Part shown: piece by piece, positions 11,485-20,283 of the stretch
Layout of the letters: each line of letters starts with the position of its first letter
Numbering within the stretch: position 1 is the stretch's first letter
Source of the DNA: Lascolabacillus massiliensis
GTDB taxonomy: Bacteria > Bacteroidota > Bacteroidia > Bacteroidales > Dysgonomonadaceae
Reading direction: 5' to 3'
NCBI RefSeq assembly: GCF_001282625.1
Contig: NZ_CTEJ01000002.1
Location: 2,501 to 66,500 of the forward strand
Length of the DNA: 64,000 bases
Notes under the pieces: generated by a model
What the model was told of the DNA's origin: nothing
The model's input: the letters and a program-made list of their open reading frames with translations, nothing else
Database searches by the model: none
Program-made: the position numbers and the translations under genes

Positions 11485-11507
11485 CAAAAGATCAGCCGCT
11501 TTTTTTT
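11475..11507 (+). terminator. Intrinsic terminator/attenuator before SusC gene
   Basis: GCGGCTGAT (11475-11483) pairs perfectly with ATCAGCCGC (11491-11499) around a 7-base loop, followed by a run of eight T. It lies between the leader ORF and the SusC gene at 11549 and would stop transcription coming from cysK unless the antiterminator forms. Confidence 0.9.
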
Positions 11508-11548
11508 GAATAATTAAATCAACTTTTAATAATTATAATTTAAAACTT

Positions 11549-14500
11549 ATGAAATTAACTTTTATAGTTCTTATCCAACTACTTATATTTAGTACATATG
11601 CACAAGATTTGCAAAATGTAGTTATAACGGGAAAAGTAATTGATCAGTATAATGAACCTCTGGCAGGGGTTACAATTATTGATATTACTAATCCAGGAAA
11701 TGGTACCGTTTCAGACATTGATGGTAATTATCGGATTAGCACAAATATTGGTCATACACTTGAATTTACTTATATAGGATTCGAAAATCAATCTATAAAT
11801 ATAGATAAATCGGCTACAATCAACGTCAGACTAATTGAGTCTACTACCACTTTGAATGAAGTGATAATTACCTCATTAAATATTCCTCGAGAAAGAAAAG
11901 CATTAGGTTATGCAGTGCAGGATGTCTCCTCTGAAGCATTTCAGACCAGACCAACAAATCCTATGAGTGCACTTTCAGGAAAAATAGCCGGGCTACAGGT
12001 AATCTCGGGTGGAAGTAACCTTGGTGGTTCTTCAAGAATAACATTAAGAGGTATAAACTCAATAACCGGTAATAATCAACCACTTTATGTTATTGATGGG
12101 GTACCGCTTGATAACAGTGAACTGAATAGTTCATCCACAATAAACGGTAGTGCAGGAAAAGATATGGGAAGCACAATTCAGGATATTAACCCTGATGATA
12201 TTGAGAGTGTTAATGTTCTCAAAGGACCTTCAGCTGCAGCTCTATATGGCTCAAGAGCTGCTAACGGTGTTATTCTTATTACTACTAAAAATGGTAAGAC
12301 CGGAGATGGAGGGATTAACATAGAAGTTAATACAGGTCTGGAGTTGGAGAATGTGGTCAGACTACCAGAGCGTCAAAAACTTTATGGAGGTGGGTATAAT
12401 ACTACTTTCAGCACAGCACAGATCAATGGTACAACATATAATATTGTAGATTATGCAGGAGATGAAAGCTGGGGACCAAAATTAGATGGCACACCTGTAC
12501 TACATTGGTATAACCTCGACCCAGAATATCCTGAGGATTATTTAAATCCTGAGCCATGGGTATATCCTGAAAATGATGTTCATTATTTCTTTAAAACCGG
12601 ATTAGCAAATACCAACAATATATCTTTATCTAAATCAAATGATAATTCTGTATTTAGGGTATCATTTACTAATAAGAATGTAACAGGAACTATTCCAAAC
12701 TCATCATTGGGTAAAAACAGTTTGAGTATTTCAGGAAATATTACAGGTGATCTACTATCGTTTTTTGCAAGTGCAAATTATATCAAAACTTCAACTACTG
12801 GACGACCATGGACAGGTGCTTCCAACAGGAATATTATTCTGGAAGCTTTTCAATGGGGTCATGTTCAGGTTGATTATAAGAAACTTAGTGAATATAAAAG
12901 ACCAGATGGTACTCCAAGAGCATGGAACCGTACAGGTTATCAGAACACTGTAGCTGATGAGAAAACCAAATATATTGATAACCCATACTGGTCGGCTTAT
13001 GAAAGTTATCTTGAAGAGGACAGAGATAGGCTTTATGGGAATTTTGGCATTGTACTCACCCCCACTCCATGGCTATCTGTAACAGGTCGTTTAAATGCAG
13101 ATATATATGATTATGATTATCAGGACAGAATAGCTTATAACTCGCGTTCGCAATCTATGTACCAGGAATATAGTCAAAAATATGAGGAATTTAACTATGA
13201 ATTGCTTGCTACAGCTAACAAATCTTGGAGTGATCACTCTTTTGTTGCAAATGTAGGAGCTAATTATCTACAGAGAAACAGAAGAATAAGTGATATTTCC
13301 ACTTCTGGGGGTTTGATTATACCTAACTATTACAGCCTAAATAATGCAACATCAACTATTATAAACCCAACAACAGGTATATATAAAAAACAGCTTTCAT
13401 CGGTTTATGGAAGTATATCTTATGGATGGAAAGGTACAGTTTACCTGGATGGTACATTTAGAAATGACTGGTCTTCAACACTGCCTGTTGAACACAATTC
13501 ATACTTCTACCCATCTGTTACTTCATCAGTTATACTTAGCGAACTACCAGGGCTACGTAACAGCAACTGGCTCTCTTTTGCCAAACTTAGATTAGGATGG
13601 GCACAGGTAGGTAATGATACAGATCCGTATCAGCTTTACAAAGTATACGAAGCGGTAAGTTCAATTAATGGCAGAAGTGCATACACTTTACCTAATCAAT
13701 TAAATAATATCAATCTTAAACCAGAGATTACATCTTCACTGGAGACCGGTTTGCAATTACAATTCTTCAAAGATCTTATAAATCTTGATTTTACATATTA
13801 TAATAACTCAAGCCGTAATCAGATAATTTCATTACCTACATCAGCAGCATTTGGGTATTCTTCTATGCTAATCAATGCAGGTGAAATAAATAACAGAGGC
13901 TTTGAAGTGATTTTAGGTATAAATCCGGTTAAAAGTAGAAACTGGGACTGGAATACAACGTTTAATTTCTCAAGAAACATAAATAAAATAATTGAGCTTT
14001 CTGATGCCGTAAATAAATTAAATCTTAGTACAACTCTTGTAACACTCACTGCACAGGAAGGTAAAAGTTATGGTCAGATAGAGGGTTACGATTTTGTTTA
14101 TGCTCCTGATGGACAAAAAGTTGTGGGTGAAAATGGTCTTCACATGAGGACTCAGCAGATTGTCCCCTTAGGCAGTGTACTTCCTGACTTTCTTTGGAGC
14201 TTTCAAAATGGATTAAGATATAAGAATCTTAGATTTAATTTTCTTGTTGACTCACGTGTAGGTGGAAAATTCTTTTCCCAAACGTACTCTGTGGCTATGT
14301 ATTCAGGTATTCTTCCTGAAACAGCAGCTAATGGCATTCGTGAAACAGGAGTTGTTTCTGATGGCGTAACAGCAGATGTAACCTTTAACGCTGATGGCAC
14401 CTATAGTGTAACAAATATTGCTCCTAATACTAAAAATGTAACAGCTCAGGCATGGGCAAGGAACTATAGTAACGGACCTACAGCATATAGTATTTTTGAT

Positions 14501-14737
14501 GCTACCTTTATTAAACTAAGAGAATTATCACTTGGGTATGATATTAAATTATCGGAAAATAGTCCTGTGAAAAGTATTGGCACCTCTCTATATGCGCGTA
14601 ACCTATTTTATCTATACAGAAAGAGTAAAACAATTGATCCAGAGTTGACCAACAGCAGTGGAAATGTTCAGGGAATTGAAGGTGGTAATATGCCCACACC
14701 ATTAACTTATGGCATCAATTTAAGTTTCAGGTTTTAA
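11549..14737 (+). CDS. SusC/RagA-type TonB-dependent outer-membrane transporter
   Basis: A 1062-residue TonB-linked outer-membrane protein. It has a signal peptide (to about residue 18, STYAQ), a carboxypeptidase-like regulatory domain (VVITGKVIDQYNEPLAGVTI), a plug domain with the SusC signature NVLKGPSAAALYGSRAANGVILITTK, and a long beta-barrel ending in an aromatic residue (INLSFRF). It works with the SusD lipoprotein that follows. Unlike typical glycan transporters it has no glycosidase neighbours. Instead it sits after cysK and a cysteine-type attenuator and before a thioredoxin-fold lipoprotein, so a thiol, disulfide or sulfur-rich peptide substrate is my inference. Confidence 0.92.
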   Translation: MKLTFIVLIQLLIFSTYAQDLQNVVITGKVIDQYNEPLAGVTIIDITNPGNGTVSDIDGNYRISTNIGHTLEFTYIGFENQSINIDKSATINVRLIESTTTLNEVIITSLNIPRERKALGYAVQDVSSEAFQTRPTNPMSALSGKIAGLQVISGGSNLGGSSRITLRGINSITGNNQPLYVIDGVPLDNSELNSSSTINGSAGKDMGSTIQDINPDDIESVNVLKGPSAAALYGSRAANGVILITTKNGKTGDGGINIEVNTGLELENVVRLPERQKLYGGGYNTTFSTAQINGTTYNIVDYAGDESWGPKLDGTPVLHWYNLDPEYPEDYLNPEPWVYPENDVHYFFKTGLANTNNISLSKSNDNSVFRVSFTNKNVTGTIPNSSLGKNSLSISGNITGDLLSFFASANYIKTSTTGRPWTGASNRNIILEAFQWGHVQVDYKKLSEYKRPDGTPRAWNRTGYQNTVADEKTKYIDNPYWSAYESYLEEDRDRLYGNFGIVLTPTPWLSVTGRLNADIYDYDYQDRIAYNSRSQSMYQEYSQKYEEFNYELLATANKSWSDHSFVANVGANYLQRNRRISDISTSGGLIIPNYYSLNNATSTIINPTTGIYKKQLSSVYGSISYGWKGTVYLDGTFRNDWSSTLPVEHNSYFYPSVTSSVILSELPGLRNSNWLSFAKLRLGWAQVGNDTDPYQLYKVYEAVSSINGRSAYTLPNQLNNINLKPEITSSLETGLQLQFFKDLINLDFTYYNNSSRNQIISLPTSAAFGYSSMLINAGEINNRGFEVILGINPVKSRNWDWNTTFNFSRNINKIIELSDAVNKLNLSTTLVTLTAQEGKSYGQIEGYDFVYAPDGQKVVGENGLHMRTQQIVPLGSVLPDFLWSFQNGLRYKNLRFNFLVDSRVGGKFFSQTYSVAMYSGILPETAANGIRETGVVSDGVTADVTFNADGTYSVTNIAPNTKNVTAQAWARNYSNGPTAYSIFDATFIKLRELSLGYDIKLSENSPVKSIGTSLYARNLFYLYRKSKTIDPELTNSSGNVQGIEGGNMPTPLTYGINLSFRF

Positions 14738-14772
14738 AAAAGATTAATGAACAATTTAATTCAGAATAAGTT

Positions 14773-16326
14773 ATGAAATTATTTAATATATCACTAGTAT
14801 CTCATCTAACAGTATTATCACTACCATTATTATTCCTTTTTACATCATGTATAGATGAGAATCTTAATATAGATCCAAACAGACCATCCTCAGTGCAGAC
14901 TACATCACTAATTGTAACTGCTCAAAAACAGCTTGTTGATAATGTTAAGAGTGAACCAGCATCTCTTCGAAGCTCTGCATTGTTTACACAACAAATAAGT
15001 CAGGTAACATATACCAGTCAGTCACGCTATGACATCCCCTTCAGTTATTCGGAGACTATCTGGAATGGTCTTTACAAAGCAGTGAACAACCTTCAGGAAA
15101 TTATCATACTTAACAGTAACCCTGAAACTAAAGATTTGGTAACAGCAGATGGCGCAGGAAGAAACTCAACCCAGATTGCTATAAGCAAAATATTAAAGTC
15201 ATATGCTTTTTATGCGCTTACTGATATTTTTGGGAATGTTCCTTACCATTCTTATGGAAACAATGATCCTGAATTTGAGGCTCTGCAACAGGAAGCAAAC
15301 AACTTAACACCGGCATATGCCTCTCAGGAGAAGATATATGCAGATATTCTTAATGAGTTAAAACAGGCAGGTGATACTTTAATTAAGTATCAGGCCGAAA
15401 CAACATTTGGGGCATCTGATATAATTTATGGAGGTAATAATCTTAAGTGGGCAAAATTTGCAAATTCACTTAGATTACGATTTGCTACCAGATTAAAAGT
15501 TAAGAATCCGGAACTATACAGTTCTCATTTTACAGATGCACTGACAAAAGGTGTATTCACAAGTAATGCAGATAATGCAATTTTTAAATACTCAACAGCT
15601 TCCCCTAATGAAGCCCCATATTATCGTGCTACAGTAACTGCTAACAGAAGAGACTTTGCTATTTCAAAACCCTTTATCGATTTACTTAAAGGAGAAAATC
15701 CACAAATACCTTTTGCAGACCCTCGTTTAAGCAAATTTGCAGCACTAAACAGTAAGGGTGAATATGTAGGATTACCGTATGGACTAACTGAATCTGAAGC
15801 TGGTAGTTTTCCTGCAACTGAAGTTAGTCTGCCAGGTGCTATTTACAGTGCTCCTGATTTTGGAGAAGTACTTATGGAGTATTCCGAGGTTGCATTTCTT
15901 CAATCTGAACATAATGGATGGAGTCAAACTGACTATATTAATGGTGTAAGAGCATCTCTGGAGAAATGGGGAGTAACAGATTCTGAAGTTGAAAATTATA
16001 TAGCATCACTACCTGTAGCCAATCAGAGAAATGTTCTTAATCAGAAATATATTGCACTATTTACTCAGTTTCTGGAAGGTTGGAGTGAGTATCGCAGAAC
16101 CGGATTTCCTGATTTTCTTATTAAAAGAGGAGATATTATATATTCAGGTCAGGTAAACGGAGGTCAGGTAACATATACTTTTAATCCATTATTTGGTGAC
16201 GGAGGAGTCCCATCTCGTTTATATTATCCTGTAAAAGAACAATCTGTTAATCTAACTAGTTATCAGGATGCAATTGCAAAACAGGGTAATGATGTAATTG
16301 AAACTAAACTATGGGTGTTTAAATAA
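14773..16326 (+). CDS. SusD/RagB-family substrate-binding lipoprotein (SusD-like_2)
   Basis: A 517-residue outer-membrane lipoprotein with a lipobox ending FLFTSC. It shows the SusD pattern of an N-terminal LNIDPNRPSS segment, helical TPR-like regions (ILKSYAFYALTDIFGNVPYHSY) and a C-terminal WSEYRRTGFPDF motif, matching the SusD-like_2 group usually paired with SusC proteins for peptides or other non-classical substrates. It lies 35 bp after the SusC gene. The pair would bind and import the ligand across the outer membrane. Substrate identity is not visible in the sequence. Confidence 0.9.
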   Translation: MKLFNISLVSHLTVLSLPLLFLFTSCIDENLNIDPNRPSSVQTTSLIVTAQKQLVDNVKSEPASLRSSALFTQQISQVTYTSQSRYDIPFSYSETIWNGLYKAVNNLQEIIILNSNPETKDLVTADGAGRNSTQIAISKILKSYAFYALTDIFGNVPYHSYGNNDPEFEALQQEANNLTPAYASQEKIYADILNELKQAGDTLIKYQAETTFGASDIIYGGNNLKWAKFANSLRLRFATRLKVKNPELYSSHFTDALTKGVFTSNADNAIFKYSTASPNEAPYYRATVTANRRDFAISKPFIDLLKGENPQIPFADPRLSKFAALNSKGEYVGLPYGLTESEAGSFPATEVSLPGAIYSAPDFGEVLMEYSEVAFLQSEHNGWSQTDYINGVRASLEKWGVTDSEVENYIASLPVANQRNVLNQKYIALFTQFLEGWSEYRRTGFPDFLIKRGDIIYSGQVNGGQVTYTFNPLFGDGGVPSRLYYPVKEQSVNLTSYQDAIAKQGNDVIETKLWVFK

Positions 16327-16415
16327 AAACATGTAATTTTACGACCTTATAATTATATTGGTTGAAGCAGTATATTACAACTATTTTTTATTAATATCCT
16401 CAATTTAAATAAAAT

Positions 16416-17648
16416 ATGAAATACAAAACGATATTATTACTTGCAGTGCTTATTGTTATGTTTTCCTGCAATCAAAAAGACAAAAAAGCAGATCTGCAAA
16501 GCGGAATCTGGCTAGGTGAAATAGAAGTTGCTGAAGGTAAAAAGGTTCCATTTCTTTTTGAAGTTAACAAGGTATCGTCTGACTCTGCAACAGTTATTCT
16601 GCTGAACGGAGAAGAGAGGTTTGTCTTAAATGGATTTTCATTAATCAATGACACTCTGATTATCCCTATAATTGCATATGATGCAGAGTTAAGAGGTATA
16701 ATTTCAGACAATAAGATAGAAGGAAAATTCTTGAAGCATTATATAGAGAATGATCCGGGTATACCTTTTAGGGCTACTTTTGGAGTTCTGAACAGATTTG
16801 AACCTGTTGATAATCCTACATCATTGAGAATTGATGGTAAATGGGATGTGCTTTTTATAGGTGAAAATAGGGATACAACACATAATGTTGGGATTTTTAA
16901 AACAGATAACAATATTATTACTGGTTCAATTCTTACACTTTCGGGAGATTTAAGATATTTGGAAGGAGCATATACTGAAAAAGGTGTTCAACTTTCTGCA
17001 TTTAGTGGTTTAACCCCTTATTATTTTGATTTTAATTTTATTGATGAAAATAGTTTTGAGGGAATTTTCTATACAGCAAGAGGAACTACACGCATTATCG
17101 GTAATAAAAATGATGCTGCTGAATTGGCTGACCCTTATTCATTAGCAGGACTAAAGAAAGGATTTGACACTTTAAGTTTTGAATTGCCCGATCTTAATGG
17201 AAATATTGTATCTCTCAAAGATGAAAAGTATCAGGGTAAAGTGGTTATTGTTTCTATTCTGGGAAGTTGGTGTCCCAACTGTCTCGATGAAATGGCATAT
17301 CTTGCACCATGGTATGAGGAAAACAGAGATCGTGGTGTTGAAGTTATTGGTATAGCTTTTGAAAGAAAAGATGATTTCGATTATGGGAAAAGAGCTCTTA
17401 CTCAGTTAAAAGAACGATACAATACTGGTTATACTTTGCTTTTTGGAGGTGCTGTAGGCAGGGAAAATGTTGCAGGTGCATTGCCGGAACTGGATAATTT
17501 TTCAAGTTACCCTACAACTATATATATAGATAAACAGGGGAAAGTACGTAAAGTGCATACAGGTTTTAACGGACCGGCTACAGGATTATTCTATGAGGAA
17601 TTTAAAGAGGAATTCAATCAACAGATTGACTCTCTTTTGGAAGAATGA
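16416..17648 (+). CDS. TlpA-like thioredoxin-fold lipoprotein
   Basis: A 410-residue lipoprotein (lipobox VMFSC, Cys18). Residues about 25-235 form beta-rich repeats, with two related halves beginning SGIWLGEIEV and DGKWDVLFIG. Residues about 250-400 are a TlpA/ResA-like thioredoxin domain with the redox motif W285-C-P-N-C289 and the cis-proline region SSYPTTIYIDKQG. Such proteins reduce disulfides on the periplasmic side. It lies 89 bp after the SusD gene and probably belongs to the same transcript, where it could reduce an imported disulfide such as cystine. That link is an inference from position. Confidence 0.88.
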   Translation: MKYKTILLLAVLIVMFSCNQKDKKADLQSGIWLGEIEVAEGKKVPFLFEVNKVSSDSATVILLNGEERFVLNGFSLINDTLIIPIIAYDAELRGIISDNKIEGKFLKHYIENDPGIPFRATFGVLNRFEPVDNPTSLRIDGKWDVLFIGENRDTTHNVGIFKTDNNIITGSILTLSGDLRYLEGAYTEKGVQLSAFSGLTPYYFDFNFIDENSFEGIFYTARGTTRIIGNKNDAAELADPYSLAGLKKGFDTLSFELPDLNGNIVSLKDEKYQGKVVIVSILGSWCPNCLDEMAYLAPWYEENRDRGVEVIGIAFERKDDFDYGKRALTQLKERYNTGYTLLFGGAVGRENVAGALPELDNFSSYPTTIYIDKQGKVRKVHTGFNGPATGLFYEEFKEEFNQQIDSLLEE

Positions 17649-17727
17649 TCAGTATCGTTAAAGTGATTTTTATTTAATCTAAATATATTAAATTTAAATT
17701 GAGTAGATAATATCTTAAAGCATATAT

Positions 17728-18963
17728 CTAAATATATTCTAGAGCCTGTTTTATATCTGAAAATATTGAATCCACACTCTCAAGTCCTACTGACAGACGG
17801 AGTGTGGTTTCTTTTATACCCATATCTGAACGCTGTTCAGAAGTGAAGGTTCCATAAATTGTACTTGCCGGATGAATTATTAGAGTTTTGTTATCAAACA
17901 GATTAGTTGCTCTATGTATAATTTGAAGTTTGTTCATGAATTTAAAGCATTTTTCCTTAGACTCAAGGTCGAACGTGAGCATTGCACCCGGGTATTCACC
18001 AAATTGACGTTTACTCACTTCATAATATACATTATCTCCCAATCCGGTATAATTAACAGATTTGATTGCGGGTAACGCTTGGAGTTTTTTAGCAAGCTCC
18101 AAACAGGTTGTTGAGTGTCTATCAAACCTTACACTTAATGTTTCAAGTCCGAGGGACTGAATATAGGCCACTTCTGGTGTCATATAAGCACCTATATTAC
18201 GATGAATCTCCTTACGTAGCTTAAAATTAAAAGCTGATTCATGAATTTCTGATAAGTAGTTTAATTTGGCTGAATTCTTCCAGTTAAACTTACCGTAATC
18301 AATAATTAAACCACCAAGACTAGTTCCTCCGCCTGATATATACTTAGTACTTGATATTACATCAATATCAATACCGAAATCTTTTGCTTTGAAATTAGTA
18401 AAAGGTATTATTGTTGTGTCAGCTATAAGAGGAACATTATTTTCATGTGCTACACTGCTCAATTTCTTAAGATCAGCAACCTCCATTTGTGGATTAGAAA
18501 TAATCTCAACAAATAGTGCACAACTGTTCTCATCAAGATTAGCAGCAACATCTGCTGGATTAGTCAAATCACAAAAGCGTGTTTCAACACCAAAAGCTTT
18601 TAACGTATTAATGAAAAAAGAGTATGTGTTACCAAATAAATATTTTGAGGTGACTATATTACTACCACTCCAAGCTAATGTGAAGAACGCATTACTGATT
18701 GCTGCCATTCCTGAATTAAGCGCTGTAACGTTATAAGCATCTGTTAGCATTTTTACACGTTCTTCATAATATTGTACAGTTGGGTTTGACACTCTCGAAT
18801 ATGTATGCTCGTCAGTTCTGCCACAGAATGCATTCTCCATCTCTTCTGCAGTAGAAAATTCATAAGCCAGAGCGTGGTAAACCGGCATTGATAAAGATCC
18901 ATAAGGATCTGGTTTTGGATAACTCAGACTCAATAACCTATCTACCTGATTTATTTTATTCAT
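17728..18963 (-). CDS. Trans-sulfuration family PLP enzyme (O-acetylhomoserine sulfhydrylase or methionine gamma-lyase-like)
   Basis: A 411-residue Cys/Met-metabolism PLP enzyme. Lys207 in SSTKYISGGG is the PLP lysine, Asp182 (IADTT) contacts the pyridine nitrogen, and Tyr55-Ser-Arg in TYSRVSNPT binds phosphate in the neighbouring subunit. GMAAIS and the C-terminal LRLSVGLES are also typical. The family includes O-acetylhomoserine sulfhydrylase, cystathionine gamma-synthase/lyase and methionine gamma-lyase, and I cannot separate these by eye. It converges with the thioredoxin-fold gene and extends the sulfur theme. It is preceded by an AT palindrome at 19018-19033. Confidence 0.88.
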   Translation of the reverse strand: MNKINQVDRLLSLSYPKPDPYGSLSMPVYHALAYEFSTAEEMENAFCGRTDEHTYSRVSNPTVQYYEERVKMLTDAYNVTALNSGMAAISNAFFTLAWSGSNIVTSKYLFGNTYSFFINTLKAFGVETRFCDLTNPADVAANLDENSCALFVEIISNPQMEVADLKKLSSVAHENNVPLIADTTIIPFTNFKAKDFGIDIDVISSTKYISGGGTSLGGLIIDYGKFNWKNSAKLNYLSEIHESAFNFKLRKEIHRNIGAYMTPEVAYIQSLGLETLSVRFDRHSTTCLELAKKLQALPAIKSVNYTGLGDNVYYEVSKRQFGEYPGAMLTFDLESKEKCFKFMNKLQIIHRATNLFDNKTLIIHPASTIYGTFTSEQRSDMGIKETTLRLSVGLESVDSIFSDIKQALEYI

Positions 18964-19017
18964 TATATTTAAATTACCATTTTATACTTCTTACCTAAAA
19001 CAAAATAAAAGAATATA

Positions 19018-19033
19018 ATTCATATATATGAAT
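19018..19033. promoter_or_regulatory. 16-bp palindrome upstream of the PLP enzyme gene
   Basis: ATTCATATATATGAAT is a perfect inverted repeat 55-70 bp upstream of the start at 18963, between that gene and a minus-strand -7 candidate (19074-19081, TATCTTTG). It could be an operator. A related half-site pattern lies upstream of the gene at 23441. Confidence 0.35.
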
Positions 19034-19103
19034 CTAATATAATAAAATACTGAAATACAAATTATATTAAATACAAAGATAAAAATAAGTACATAAAAGC
19101 ATA

Positions 19104-19132
19104 AAAAAACCCCGAAGGTTTATTATTCGGGG
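19104..19132 (-). terminator. Intrinsic terminator after the ruvC-HU/SPOR operon
   Basis: CCCCGAA (19110-19116) and TTCGGGG (19126-19132) form a 7-bp stem with a 9-base loop. On the minus strand the stem is followed by six T (complement of 19104-19109). It lies 15 bp after the 38-residue ORF stop and would end the minus-strand operon. Confidence 0.85.
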
Positions 19133-19146
19133 ATAATTATTTTTTT

Positions 19147-19263
19147 CTAAAAATCAGGGAATTTAAATCTGTCAGTAGGTGGTACCAATCTCTTCCTATG
19201 ATGGTACATTTCATAAACCCAATAGAAAATAAAACCTAATACAATACTCCTTTTGATAGACAT
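19147..19263 (-). CDS. Small putative membrane protein (38 aa)
   Basis: The minus strand encodes a 38-residue peptide beginning MSIKRSIVLGFIFYWVYEMY, followed by a basic, proline-containing tail (HHRKRLVPP) and TAG at 19147-19149. Residues about 6-19 could form one short membrane helix. The ATG lies 10 bp after the stop of the HU/SPOR gene, and the terminator lies just downstream, so it would be translated from the same mRNA. Its placement between a stop codon and a terminator argues for a genuine gene. The function is unknown. Confidence 0.6.
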   Translation of the reverse strand: MSIKRSIVLGFIFYWVYEMYHHRKRLVPPTDRFKFPDF

Positions 19264-19273
19264 AATAAAAAAA

Positions 19274-20218
19274 TTATCGTTTTAGAATCCATGCATCCGA
19301 ATACTTTGGATAATGTTTATGTACTTTCTTTAAAAACTCTTCAGCATCCGTTTCATTATCAAATGACGCTGAATAAACATCAATACGTTCAGGCCTCTCT
19401 AACCAGTTTGTTCCTGTAAAACCATCTGCTTTTAGTGATTCAGCAAGTCGTGTGGCAGACTTATCACCTTTGAATACACCCATTATGATATAATACCTTG
19501 GAGAATCATCAGTTATCTCTACAATTTCTGATGCAGGAAATACAACTTCTTTAGTAGCTTTATTCTCAATGATTATTTCGTTAGATCTATTGTTTTTAGG
19601 TGTAAGCCATTCTGTTTCATAAGATATTTTGGCAGATTGACGTTCAATAGTCCTGTCACTCATTGGCATAAAGAACATTATTAATACTACAGCAGCCACA
19701 ACAGCTGCTGCAACACTTGCAGTTCTTAAACTACGTTTTTTATTGTAACTACTATCTGAATCAACCCCTCTGTTAGCCTCAGTAAGACTTACAGGTTTCT
19801 GCAATTGAATCAATGGTTTCAATCTGGCCATACTCAGACCAAATAAAGCGGGACGGATAAAACTTCCAGGTTTATATGAAAACCTGTTATCATCAAATAA
19901 GATAAAAGAACCTAATCTTCCTAACTCTACAGAACGTTGATCCCTTAATTGCTTCTTCATTTCAGAGACTTCCTCTTCAATCCAAAGCATAGCAGCATCA
20001 AATGAAATGCTGTAAGTCTTCATATATGATTCTGCTAGAAGTCCGTCATTATAAGTAAGATCCCTGTTGAAGACCAATTCACAAGATGGTGGTAAATAGA
20101 TAGAAATTCCATCTCTGTGAGAGTTACTGGTGTTTACAACAAACCCTCCAAGTTCTGGAATAATTACACAATTGTGTTCGTGCAGCAAGAATTCGATGTG
20201 TGTAACAAGTCGGTTCAT
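19274..20218 (-). CDS. HU-like (CCDC81-type) and SPOR domain membrane protein
   Basis: A 314-residue protein with three parts. Residues 1-150 resemble the HU-like/CCDC81 domains of Bacteroidota (HIEFLLHEHNCVIIPELGGFVV, LGRLGSF). A single hydrophobic segment lies near 165-185 (VAAAVVAAVVLIMFFM). A C-terminal SPOR domain spans about 235-314 (YYIIMGVFKGDKSATRLAESLKADGF). SPOR domains bind denuded septal peptidoglycan, so a link between cell wall or division and a cytoplasmic partner is likely. It follows ruvC by 65 bp, but a -7 promoter element only five bases upstream of the ATG suggests its own near-leaderless transcript. Confidence 0.88.
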   Translation of the reverse strand: MNRLVTHIEFLLHEHNCVIIPELGGFVVNTSNSHRDGISIYLPPSCELVFNRDLTYNDGLLAESYMKTYSISFDAAMLWIEEEVSEMKKQLRDQRSVELGRLGSFILFDDNRFSYKPGSFIRPALFGLSMARLKPLIQLQKPVSLTEANRGVDSDSSYNKKRSLRTASVAAAVVAAVVLIMFFMPMSDRTIERQSAKISYETEWLTPKNNRSNEIIIENKATKEVVFPASEIVEITDDSPRYYIIMGVFKGDKSATRLAESLKADGFTGTNWLERPERIDVYSASFDNETDAEEFLKKVHKHYPKYSDAWILKR

Positions 20219-20222
20219 AAGG

Positions 20223-20256
20223 CAAAGATAAAAAAATAGAGGTAAATCAAGTCAAA
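20223..20256 (-). promoter_or_regulatory. Promoter immediately upstream of the HU/SPOR gene
   Basis: On the minus strand TTTG (20253-20256), 22 bp, TATCTTTG (20223-20230). The -7 element ends five bases before the ATG at 20218, so the transcript would have almost no 5' leader. Confidence 0.5.
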
Positions 20257-20283
20257 TGTAGTAAAAAAAACATCATTTTTTAA

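Noticed and set aside
11318-11548. A riboswitch upstream of the SusC gene
   Set aside because: I recognise no conserved riboswitch core. The short Met/Cys ORF and the mutually exclusive hairpins explain the region better as a peptide-based attenuator.
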